64,000 bases of DNA from Panaeolus papilionaceus (taxonomy: Eukaryota; Basidiomycota; Agaricomycetes; Agaricales), in NCBI GenBank assembly GCA_015501605.1, contig JADNRZ010000020.1, positions 124,001-188,000 on the forward strand, given 5' to 3'. The notes beneath the pieces are model-generated. The model was not told where the DNA came from. It ran no database searches and saw only the letters and a program-made list of their open reading frames with translations. Positions 34,299 through 43,115 of the stretch are shown here, in pieces (within the stretch, counting starts at the first letter, position 1; every line of letters begins with the position of its first letter). Position numbers and translations under genes: made by a program.

Positions 34299-34844
34299 CT
34301 ATTTCCTTTTGAAGAGCCTTTTCACAGGAGTGATGATGACACCCCTGAAGCGAGCTGAGAGTGAGCTACAGGACGGGGATGGGGAAGGGGGTGGGACTGG
34401 TGTCTGAGGCATCAAGGATGACGGAAGAGTCACCTGTGGCCAAGGCATTGAGCATGCGGTCGGATCGGCGTTGTAGCCCGCGTCCAAAAGGGACCCTAGC
34501 GCTGCCAGCCCAGTCGACCCAATGTCAACTAGGTTGTCTATGAACAACTGAAGGGAGGTTAATGTCACTTTCTCATCCCTGACAACGACCTCGAAAAGAC
34601 GGGCATTTTCTTTTCCAGGGGTGGTTGCATTGTACTTGTCTTCTCTAATTTAAAGAATGTGGACTTTTTGTTGAATGTTGTTGATGCCATTGAGTAAGTT
34701 GTTGCGGATGAGGGATTGGTACTCAGGATCCATCTTCCATAATCCATCGTAGAGCCACCCACCTACAGTGCTGTCTATGATCGACGGCACTGAATCTTTG
34801 GAAAACTCGAACTTGGTGACTTTGATGTGAAACCCCCTCGAGCG
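34299..34844 (-). pseudogene. Unknown protein, paralogue of 29.1-kb gene, internal TAA
   Basis: From an acceptor at 34845 the minus strand is open except for one TAA at 34650-34652: RSRGFHIKVTKFEFSKDS, IIDSTVGGWLYDGLWKMDP, YQSLIRNNL, then after the stop ENARLFEVVVRDEKV, a Pro-rich segment and the basic end PVKRLFKRK. A short upstream exon (TSFVRHAE, near 34889-34912) joins through a GTGAGT ... ATTAG intron. The shared elements with 29088-29465 argue that the stop is a lesion rather than an intron, although a GTACCA ... AATTAG intron would remove it. Family unknown. Confidence 0.5.
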
Positions 34845-34919
34845 CTAATAAAAATTTTCATCGTAACAATTTGACTCACCTCGGCATGTCTGACGAAGCT
34901 AGTCTATATCTCCTTTGGT

Positions 34920-35330
34920 TTGAATGCAGCCACGGGCACGAGTCAGGAGTTTACAAAATAGGTTACTTATGATGATGAAGAGTTTGTGAATCGAATCGGG
35001 CAGAGATTTGGAGCCTGGAGTTTGAACAAAATGGAACAGGATAACGTACGATTGTGGGAAATTGAGTGATTGTTGCTATTTTCGAACCAAAACCTCGATC
35101 CACCATGGGCATAGCCATTTGTAGCGACGATTCTATATACCCCCAATATGAAATGATATGAGCACGAAACTTATATACACAGGGTTACTGTTCATTCGAC
35201 CTTTTTATTCCTCACCACTCAGGTCACCTTCATATAATCTCTCATATTCTCTCTACTAACAAGCCTGCCTCGCACCAGCATTCAAGCTTCAAGTACTGTA
35301 TCGACTCTAACACAGCCAACCTCCAATTCA
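34920..35330. other. Intergenic, upstream region of the Kre9-like relic
   Basis: No coding signal. A pyrimidine-rich tract (about 35195-35260) precedes the start of the secreted-protein relic, as expected for a basidiomycete promoter. Confidence 0.35.
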
Positions 35331-35333
35331 CAA

Positions 35334-35830
35334 TGCAATTTTTCCTGTTTTCCCTGTTCTTCATCTTCTCTCTTTTCTCTTTCGTCTTTGCCGCACTTGT
35401 CCAGCTGGAACAGCGCGATGTCTTCGTACCCCCTGTTTTGATGCCTAATGGGGACTCTGTCTAGAAAATTGGCAGCAAACAGAAAGTCACTTGTTGAGTT
35501 CTGAATCTTCTAGCCGACTTTGAATTATGAAATAAATGCTGATCCACAGTTCATTGGGACGTCACCCACCCACCCAAGCAGATCACCAATTCAAAAGCTA
35601 TGATCATTTTGGCGAAGAACAGTTACCTGGATATGGGTGAGCATTCCTCGCATCATATATCTTTTTCCGGACTCATAGGTTTTCATCAGGTCATCCCTTA
35701 GCCACTGACATCGATGTCATGACTGGCAAGGTTCAGATTCCTGTACCCAAGGTCACTCCAAGCAATGACTACCAAATTATTGCCGAGTTTCAGAGAACGC
35801 TGTTCGTGATCTTGTCCACATTTACTAATC
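35334..35830 (+). pseudogene. Kre9/Knh1-like secreted protein relic
   Basis: A strong signal peptide (MQFFLFSLFFIFSLFSFVFA) is followed by LVQLEQRDVFVPPVL, KIGSKQKVT, then exon pieces WDVTHPPKQITNSK and HPLATDIDVMTGKVQIPVP with NDYQIIAEF. This order matches the small Ser/Thr-rich Kre9/Knh1-type cell-surface proteins common in basidiomycetes. Lesions: a TAG at 35462-35464 where the family has Trp, loss of the usual GT donor after KVT (TTGAGT), and no proper C-terminus. The family assignment rests on motif order. Confidence 0.65.
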
Positions 35831-35839
35831 CGTCGTATG

Positions 35840-36620
35840 AGAGTCTTCGGAGACACTGGTAACGCAGGCCTCTTCTTTTCAATAACACGTTAAAATCCAC
35901 CCCCATCTGCCTTCTCCCGTTTGATGTTTGAAATATATCAAACCAACCATTATGGTTCTTCAATTACGGATAAGTCTTGTAACTCGATTGGAACATCACC
36001 CACAAAATTATGGTTAGCCATGGATAAGGGAGGTACATGGTCTTTAACAGAACAATCATAGCACTCTGTACACAAACAAAATTTACCCTGATCAGAATCA
36101 CCGCTGCAAACACCATCGGGATGCAACATTGCAAAGAGGTGTGAAGTATGAGCCAAACTGGGGAAAGACACAAGGTTTTCAGAATCCTGCGTCGATTCGA
36201 TGCAAAAACAAAAGTGCGATCCACCATTGCTTTGTACGGGTTGATTAACGATTCCGTACAATATACACCTCAGAGCAAGGTCCATTGCAACACTGTTTGT
36301 CCCTATTCGGTCAGCCGATGCGTCGAAGACGTGCTTGCGATGGCCATGTCGGCCATATCCCGAGTCACAGTCACCGTTTCGGTTCGTGTTATCAAGCCTC
36401 AGATTAGCATCGATGCGGATTCCTCCAACGCCAATTCCCCCCATGTACGGAAAAAGTTGGTTATACAACAACAAGAACAAAGATTTTACTGGCGATTTTA
36501 CTAGATTTTACATGACAATATACAGGTAGCGCTACTGGTTACGATGGAACCCGGCTACGTTGTGGCATTCGAGACTACATGATGACATATAAGCAAGGAC
36601 AGAAGGGTGTGATGGCTTGG
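35840..36620. other. Unassigned region with an open frame on the minus strand
   Basis: A 176-codon open frame (35950-36480, minus) begins MFLLLYNQLFPYMGG and contains many Cys and His but no known motif; the opposite strand is also open for 118 codons. No paralogue in the window supports it. Coding status undecided. Confidence 0.25.
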
Positions 36621-36636
36621 AATGGCTCACCAATGT

Positions 36637-37065
36637 TCATCCGATGACAATGTTGCAAGCGAGGTCCTCACCATCACCAGCGGTGAAATTGACAGCGAAG
36701 TTACGGCCCTGGGCGTTGGCAACGTTGTAGGCGGCGAGTTGGTTCTCGCGCTGGTTGGCACGTCCACCAGCGTTGTAGTACTCGGGGTTGATGGTAACGC
36801 CGGTTTGTTCGTTGGTGAGGTTGGTGACAATATCGCACCAACGCATGAAGTCGTCGACACCGAGAGCGACGATGAAGTTCTCCCCGTTGTCGGCGACGAA
36901 TCGCATGGTACCGGAGGTTCCACTGCCACCCATAGTGAGGACGTGCTGGCCGTTGGACTCAGTCCAGGTACCACCATTGGCATAGTTCCAGACCGTCTTC
37001 TCGACGACCTGGAAGAAGGCGTTGGTGTTGGTTTGGTAAACACGGACGGTGATCTTGTAAGACAT
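36637..37065 (-). CDS. Fungal fruit-body lectin (ABL type), copy 3
   Basis: 142 residues, single coding exon, same family as the 11-13 kb pair but clearly diverged. The GlcNAc-side residues (CDIVT at 77-81, Arg102, Tyr113) are kept. The His71-Asn72 pair that contacts Gal-beta-1,3-GalNAc in ABL-type lectins is replaced by Asp-Asp (GVDDFMRW). A predicted 45-bp leader intron (37074-37118, minus) and TATAAAAG at 37179-37186 repeat the promoter layout of copies 1 and 2. No signal peptide. Expected to be a cytoplasmic lectin with altered specificity. Confidence 0.94.
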   Translation of the reverse strand: MSYKITVRVYQTNTNAFFQVVEKTVWNYANGGTWTESNGQHVLTMGGSGTSGTMRFVADNGENFIVALGVDDFMRWCDIVTNLTNEQTGVTINPEYYNAGGRANQRENQLAAYNVANAQGRNFAVNFTAGDGEDLACNIVIG

Positions 37066-37073
37066 GCTGTTGA

Positions 37074-37118
37074 CTATCGATGAGCTCGGTGTCGTCAAAA
37101 AGTCGAGCGAATGCTTAC
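37074..37118 (-). other. Predicted 5'UTR intron of lectin copy 3
   Basis: On the minus strand GTAAGC starts at 37118 and the acceptor GATAG ends at 37074, eight bases before the ATG. Length 45 bp. Same position as in the other two lectin genes. Confidence 0.6.
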
Positions 37119-37178
37119 CTGCTATAGAGTTGGAAGAGTGTGTTGGATTGCTGAATATTCGAAGGCTCTCGTCGTCTG

Positions 37179-37186
37179 CTTTTATA
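37179..37186 (-). promoter_or_regulatory. TATA box of lectin copy 3
   Basis: TATAAAAG on the minus strand, about 115 bp upstream of the ATG and about 60 bp upstream of the predicted leader intron, matching the layout of the other lectin promoters. Confidence 0.55.
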
Positions 37187-37189
37187 GGT

Positions 37190-38205
37190 AGACACTGCGA
37201 ATATTTTTGATAACTATTTTTAGTGTGTTGAACCCCACTCGATGGACAATCATTGAAAGGAGAGCAGGGTGTGTTCATTGATAGATTAGGAACATGGGTT
37301 TTGTGAATCACCGACAATTCCGTCAGTGGCGCGAAGAAGGAAGCTCCCGATCAATTCAGTCGAATCGAGGGTCGCGTGAAGCAAGGGTTCACCGTGATTA
37401 CTTATGTATGTATGTTAATTTCGGTTCTTGTCTGCACGTAATTTTGAGGACGAATCAAATCTTCGAGAAGGACTTGACTATATTAATCGGAACCAAATCA
37501 GAATACAGTGCATTAGACGCTATACACTCTGAAGGACGAGTGCATGTATCTCAGAATTAATTACACCAAGGGGATATGTCCATTGCTAGGTTGGATGTTG
37601 CGATCTAGTTGGCCTCAGACAGGGAGTAACACAACTCTATGCTCTCTAATCGTTTCGCTAGATCACTCGGAGTCTCTGACAATGTACATCAAGCACCATC
37701 ATATTCTAATCATTTGAATACAGATGTCAGTGGGAATGAAATGCATTCGTCAAGACCTTCAGCTAAAGCACAAGTTCTAAACTTGGTGATCGAGAGAGAT
37801 TCCAAGTGCTTAGATGCTCCCACCACTATTCAATCCTATGACGGGGACCTCGATGATGTACATAACGGAAATGGGGTCCATTCTTCGAGACAACCGTGCC
37901 CGCCATAACAAAACACGATTTACATAAAGAGGAATGCTGCTATCACCCTATTGATCATATGAAGACACCTTCTGAGCATTGACAACCGAAGGTCGTGCAA
38001 TCAGTGGGGGAGATTGGATTGAAACCGGACGTTTTTCTACCCGTCCATCCAGACGGCTCACTGGCACCTACACTGACAAAATAGATGTTTGTCCCCTCTC
38101 CACTCTTATGGGTCAGGATTGATAATAGTCGAATCATTTAATCATTGATTAATCACTGCCTTGATTACATCGAAACTCCTTCTAAAAGAGAGGCCTGATT
38201 AATCA
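37190..38205. other. Intergenic; two copies of TGATTAATCA
   Basis: No gene recognised. Plus-strand open stretches (37294-37560, 37639-37908) lack domains and paralogues. The 10-bp palindrome TGATTAATCA occurs at 38145-38154 and 38196-38205, just left of the repeat region; it may be a protein-binding site or chance. Confidence 0.35.
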
Positions 38206-38787
38206 AAATCCATCTTGGTCTTGTGTGGGTGCTCGAACGTAGTGTCGATTAGGTATGGAGCCTGACGGCATGCATGTGGGGATGAGAAGCGTGGTTGGAA
38301 ACCACGCCTCCCAGGTCGAGGGCCGATGGACGGCGGAGGATGAGCCCCCAGAGCGGGTGAGGCCGCCCAGACGATGACGGCCATCGGCTCGCCCCCAGTG
38401 GCGGTGAGACCGCGATAAATCCCAGTGTGGAGTAATTTTGACGGATAAAGGTTGAATGAGGAAGGGAGGTGTGAATTCCAATCTCTGAAGTAAAATATGT
38501 GGGCAATAATGGTGATATTAAGGGATGACGAAAGGGGGGGGGGGGAGGTAATAAATAGGCGCCGAGAACCAGGCACTAAGTTTAATGCGACGAGGGCAAC
38601 CCGAAGTGCTAGGTTAATGGGTACTTACAAGTATTGAGGGTTGACAGACTTGTAACCGTAAAGGGAGCAGGCTGCCCGTTGACAGAGCTCAATCAGAACT
38701 CATAAGGGGGGGGGGGGCTAAGCCAGATAAAGGCACAAGCAACATGTATTTGTGATCGAGGAGCTCAGAGCACTGGTACATGATGGT

Positions 38788-39076
38788 AAGCATGTAGGTT
38801 TGGTGTGAGTATGTAGACTCATAATGGGTATGTAGGCCCATGATGGGTGCGTAGACCCGTAATTAATGAGCTTGTGGGCTCGTAATGGGTGCGTAAACCC
38901 GTATTTAATGAGCTTGCGGGCTCGTAATATATGAGTATATAGGCTCATATTGTAAAGTGAGCACGTAAGGCTCATAGTATAAATGAGCGTGCAAGGCTCG
39001 TAGTATAGGTGAGCGCGTAAGGCTCGTAATGTAAGTGAGCACATAAGGCTCGTAGTAGGGCGAGCACGTAAGGCTC
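38788..39076. repeat. Tandem array of about 13 covarying mini-hairpins
   Basis: Units of 19-26 bp each contain a 4-5 bp stem and a 6-7 nt loop. Stems differ between units but stay self-complementary: TGAGT/ACTCA, GGGT/GCCC, GGGT/ACCC, GAGC/GCTC, TGAG/CTCA, AAGC/GTTT with wobble. Loops are related (ATGTAG, GCGTAG, TTGTGG, GCGTAA, TTGCGG, ATATAG, ACGTAAG, GTGCAAG). This is compensatory change visible within one array. Function unknown; it may fold in RNA or bind a protein as DNA. Confidence 0.75.
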
Positions 39077-39581
39077 GTAATATAAGTTTTAGCGCAGGCG
39101 CAATAAGGAGCGCCGCGCAGTTAACCTGTGGGCAAAGGGCGAGTGAGTCAGAGAAATAAAACAGGGAGTATGAGTTGGGAGGGGATAGGAGGGAAGATGA
39201 GGGGATAAGAGGAGGTAATAGATGAGATAAATGAGAAGACATGATGGATGAGATTTGATTCGGAATGGGGGAAGGGGATAGACGAGAAGGAATGTAGGGT
39301 GAGTTACAAGGTGGTGTTGAATTGTGAGTGTTGGAAAAACTGGGACGGAAAGGTAAAAGAAATAATTGAGAGTGCTGGGATATTAGGGTGAAATGGGTAA
39401 GAAGAATTGGGCGTAAAGGATAAAAGAGTAGAGTGGTGAGGGTAGAAGTAGAGTCGCCAGCAACTCTATGGAAATGTGATGAGTGGATCGTGTACGAGTT
39501 AGTGGTTTAGTTTGTGGATTGGATATCGGATGTCGGAAAATGATAATGTATGAATGGTGAATCAAAAATAAAGAAGATAGT

Positions 39582-39612
39582 CCGCGAGCTGCGCGCGGAG
39601 AGCAGCTCGCGG
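39582..39612. repeat. Perfect 11-bp inverted repeat (stem-loop)
   Basis: CCGCGAGCTGC at 39582-39592 and GCAGCTCGCGG at 39602-39612 with a 9-nt loop. GC-rich, so a stable hairpin. It lies near the right end of the repetitive region. Not followed by the CTRR signal of a Helitron 3' end on either side. Confidence 0.7.
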
Positions 39613-39844
39613 TAGAATAAGGTACATGGTGGTAACGAGGAGAGTGTGTGAGGGACAATAGTGACACGTAAGTCTCTGCGCGCCCACGTGACCAAGAAGA
39701 CGGATCTCTGCGAGCACAGATCCTCCCATCCCGCTTTTACAAAACGACAGGAATGTACGTTTTCTTATCATGACGTGGGACCGCAATCGAATTATGAACA
39801 AGCAATTACAATGTCCCTCGAACCCATGTTAAATTAAAGGCCTT

Positions 39845-40150
39845 TGACCCTGGCCAAACAGATGTTAAAGTTCTAGAAATCCTTCAAGCTGTAGATGGGT
39901 TTGTGCATTTTGACTGTGAAAAAGAAAAGCTTAAACGACTAGCTTAAATTGACAAATTCTTATTCCAGGTACTTAAACGTCGAGTATTGTGACCAACAAC
40001 TTCAAGCATGGTATTCTGAGGCGGATCCAGATAACCACAAATTCGTCAGGCCCAACGTGACTCCAGTATCGGCGTGCTTCATTCTCCAGTGGGCGTTGGC
40101 AAGGGACGGTAAGCAGTCGTAAAGTCCAGAGGCTCGCAGCAGCTATAGAC
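39845..40150 (+). pseudogene. Two-exon fragment of an unrecognised gene
   Basis: Coding-like pieces AFDPGQTDVKVLEILQAVDG (ending about 39900) and YLNVEYCDQQLQAWYSE ... FILQWALARDG (39970-40108) join across an intron ending TTCCAG in phase. The next candidate exon stops at once. The 5' end meets the repeat region, so the gene may have been cut by it. Family not recognised. Confidence 0.4.
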
Positions 40151-40206
40151 TGATAAATTTACAGGTTAGTTCAGTTGCCAAGGGTAGGGGAACGTCCCGA
40201 CAGGGT

Positions 40207-40737
40207 CTACCCACATGGGTTGAAATAGTAGCATTTCGCGCTTCGAAGTTCATCAGATGATTGTAGATAGTTTCGAAAGTATATAGAAACACTTACTTTG
40301 GGACGCAGGCCGTGACTCCTGACCATCCCTGGCCTCCACCTTGGGTTATCCGATCAGAATTTGTGTGAAAAAATCTCAGCTAGAGCCCGTCCTTACATTG
40401 CCTATAAAGTGAGGCTCTGCACTCGCTTCGATCTGGGGTTTCGGTATGCTGTCAGCTCACTCAAAACTAGGGATGGAAGATTGGTTGACTTACTTTCATC
40501 GAGATAAGCGCATTCGGTGCTATAGAGAAGGATCAGAGACCATCTATGATAAATAATAAAGGCATTTACCCCCAACTCGTGCAGGTCGTTGAGCCTGTCC
40601 ATCCTTTACCACCGCCTTAAATTTATTGTCAGATAATATGGGAAGATTCGAGGTCTAAGATTACTCTTACACTGCTGCGAGGCGACATAGGGAAGGAGGG
40701 TAGCAAGATAGATATACGGGAGAGTAACTTTAGCCAT
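40207..40737 (-). CDS. Small secreted peptide with two CBM1-like repeats, five exons
   Basis: Exons 40671-40737, 40570-40615, 40494-40519, 40297-40339 and 40207-40240 keep phase at all four GT-AG junctions and give 71 residues. A signal peptide (MAKVTLPYIYLATLLPYVAS) precedes QQCGGKGWTGSTTC, CAYLDE, then SGGQGWSGVTAC and CYYFNPCG. The two CGGxGWxGxTxC-like units resemble the fungal cellulose-binding module CBM1, which holds enzymes on cellulose by aromatic residues and disulfides; the second unit lacks the first Cys. There is no catalytic domain, so it is a binding-only peptide or a decayed modular enzyme. Confidence 0.6.
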
Positions 40738-40739
40738 AA

Positions 40740-41970
40740 GGAAAGAATGGAACTCCGTGACACTTGACCGCTGCAATATTGGCTTTATGTAACACAACTG
40801 ATTGGCCGGGCTTTTCGGGCATGCAAAGCGCGCTCATTGTGGTCGATGGTAGCGAGTATCCTCCACCACCGGGAAATTTCCGACTTCAAAAGTCATTTTG
40901 AATACACTCTAGATCTTCGGTGCTTACAGTGATTTTATAAATATCGTTAGGGGCTCGTTTCCGCCTTTCAGTAGAAATTCTTCTTTGTTCTGGTCTGATA
41001 GGAGTGTACCACCTCTATAGAACACCGCTCGTAATCACAGTCATACAGCGAACTCTCGTTTCCTCTTAATTCCCAAACATAGACCGACAAACTTCCTCCA
41101 GACATTTCAATTCGGATAACGGGATGCGCAGTATACTAGTACTATTGGTTATCGTCGCATCTGGCCCCTTGGACTACAGTTGATGTTATTTTTATTTTTA
41201 TTTTGAAAACTCTCATAAGAACAGGGTGAAACATTTCAAGTTTATTCTGGATATATATACCTTTGTCGATCGTATTCTGACCACATCTTAATCGGAATCT
41301 ATGCAAGGAACTGGATGGTGCTCGAAGGAGTGTAACTTGCGACTTGAATGAGGGCTTGTGTGTAGGTAGCTGTACTCGAGCCGGCAATTCGAGCGTCAAG
41401 AGATTTACCACTTTTAATGAGCAACTATTGCTATCTATTTTCAGAATGCGTTTCTACCAAGAGTTAACTCAGCAAAGTTACCTCGTAGCCCCTGTCGGCG
41501 CCTGGTCAACCCACGGGCCACCGTGGCGATGACAGTAGAAAACGGGCCGCATTTCAGACTCCGATTCTTGTCGTTATCATCATGCGGACTTTGTGTTAAA
41601 GGCCGCTGCTTGCGGCACGGCATACGAGGCTTACCTGTTTTTTCAATATGCCTCATCAGGTGATAAACATGATTTATGACTTCAATTTCAATTTCATTCA
41701 ATTCAAACTTCATAATGCGTCTCTATTGATTAATCTAATTGTATGTTTAAGTAACTCATATGTACTACAATCATCCGAATTGTTAATGTCTTAAAGTCCC
41801 AGACTTCTTCGCCGCTGAGTGACATGTTCACGGCAGTAAATCCAATGAGAGCCCCAGCGTCGACATGCCAATGAACGCGAGATAACGGACCTTGAGAATA
41901 AGGTCCTGAGATAACAATAACGGTGGAACTGAGAACAAGAGAAGGCAGGTGAACAAAAAAAGATACAGCC
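40740..41970. other. Intergenic, short direct repeat copy at 41593-41634
   Basis: No supported gene. A 41-bp segment (41593-41634) is repeated imperfectly at 42248-42291 in the same orientation. Open stretches at 41142-41411 and 41441-41713 on the minus strand have no recognisable motif. Confidence 0.35.
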
Positions 41971-42146
41971 CTACAAGTTAGGACCATCAGAGGAAGGACC
42001 GTCGCAATAGTGAAAAGCCGTTGAGGGTGTATCATCAGACGATGAGAGGGTCAAAGCGCAGTACTCATCCGGGGCGCAACGACCTGCAGTATGTAGAGGA
42101 AACAAAAGCAAAGTGGAGGTAATTGTTATCCAAGAACGACGGTCCA
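41971..42146 (-). CDS. Possible small secreted cysteine-containing protein
   Basis: From the ATG at 42146 the minus strand encodes 58 residues: a plausible signal peptide (MDRRSWITITSTLLLFPLHTA) followed by GRCAPDEYCALTL and a third Cys (HYCDG). A possible donor (GGTCCTAAC) near the end and open sequence at 41730-41950 suggest further exons, but I could not fix the phase. No family recognised. Confidence 0.3.
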
Positions 42147-42149
42147 TAA

Positions 42150-43110
42150 AAATTGCCAAATGGGCATCCGAGCAGGCCCAACCACCCCCCCCTCCAGGAA
42201 AATACGGCCGGATCAAAAGAACTCGGTTACTTCGTAAGCCTCGTAACTTTGTGTTCGAAGGTCGCTGCTTGTGGCACGGCAGACGAGGGTCGGTACTTAG
42301 GTGATTCACATCTAGAAAAGAGGCGCTGAACCAAGACTTGAAAGTTGGCATTGTCCGATTGTCGAGGTTGAGACGGGCTGAGGCGCGTTACACGCCCGTT
42401 GGTAGAATATCGGTGACCGAGACCACAGCGACTCGGGAGCTATACGATGTCGGCGCATATACTCTTACTCTATGCGCTTCGTTGTCGCGTCCAGTGACGA
42501 GCCAGATCAAGACACATTAGTTAAGGAGATCGTGCAGTCCTATTTTCGTCATAACTCGTATTACATCTGGAGACAACAATTCATCTTCCGCTGCACGGTC
42601 TCCACCCCTGGCATCACCCAGCAAGCACCCTTTTCACCTACCAAGTCGCTCAACAGAATCTGCGTCCACCTGCTGGAATGCTTTACCCTCTCCGAATACG
42701 ACAGGGTGGTTGCACATGAAACTTTAACCACTCCAAGGTGGTGTAAGCATGCCAACGCGCACTTACAACCATCAACCACATTCCGCTTATCACTTCAAGT
42801 TCTCGGTAGCATTACAATTCGTAGAATACATTTGGAATTTCGCGCCTTCGTTGCTCTCCCTCTTACTTACGAGCAACGAAGATACATTTTGATCCCGTCT
42901 TAGACCGTACTGAGTGAGGGTGCCGAATCTGACACCCTTTCAGGTGGGGCTAATTCGCCATCAATCTAAGGGTTTACTGTACAACTCATATAAAGGAGGA
43001 TTATTTTGAGAAGGGCCTCTGGACACAGTCTACAGACCGGCACATAATCCCATCTTTTTGTTCATCACGGCCCATTTAGTTCTTTGGATGCATATTGGAT
43101 TCTGTAGGCA
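42150..43110. other. Intergenic, no gene seen
   Basis: Contains the second copy of the 41-bp repeat (42248-42291). A 143-codon plus-strand open frame (42472-42903) has no domain, signal peptide or paralogue and is not annotated. Confidence 0.4.
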
Positions 43111-43115
43111 TCTAC

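Larger units (their letters stand above)
38206..39830. repeat. Unclassified G-rich repetitive region, LTR-like
   Basis: About 1.6 kb with G-rich plus strand, G homopolymers (12 G near 38537 and 38707), hairpins and a stem-loop array, but no convincing protein. Its composition differs sharply from both flanks. It could be a solo LTR or a non-coding mobile element: a minus-strand start TGTTCATAATT (right edge near 39800) is LTR-like, but no matching left end with duplicated flank was found, so boundaries are approximate. Confidence 0.45.

Noticed and set aside
35950..36480. 176-codon minus-strand open frame
   Set aside because: No domain, no paralogue, no splice signals, and the opposite strand is also open; left undecided rather than called a gene.
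38788..39076. CRISPR-like array
   Set aside because: Units lack conserved repeats with unique spacers, the genome is eukaryotic, and each unit is itself a hairpin.
39582..39612. Helitron 3' terminal hairpin
   Set aside because: No CTRR follows the stem on either strand and no TC 5' end was found.
38206..39830. Solo LTR of a retrotransposon
   Set aside because: No TG...CA pair of ends with a matching 4-6 bp target duplication could be found.
42472..42903. 143-codon plus-strand open frame
   Set aside because: No signal peptide, domain, splice context or paralogue; compatible with chance.
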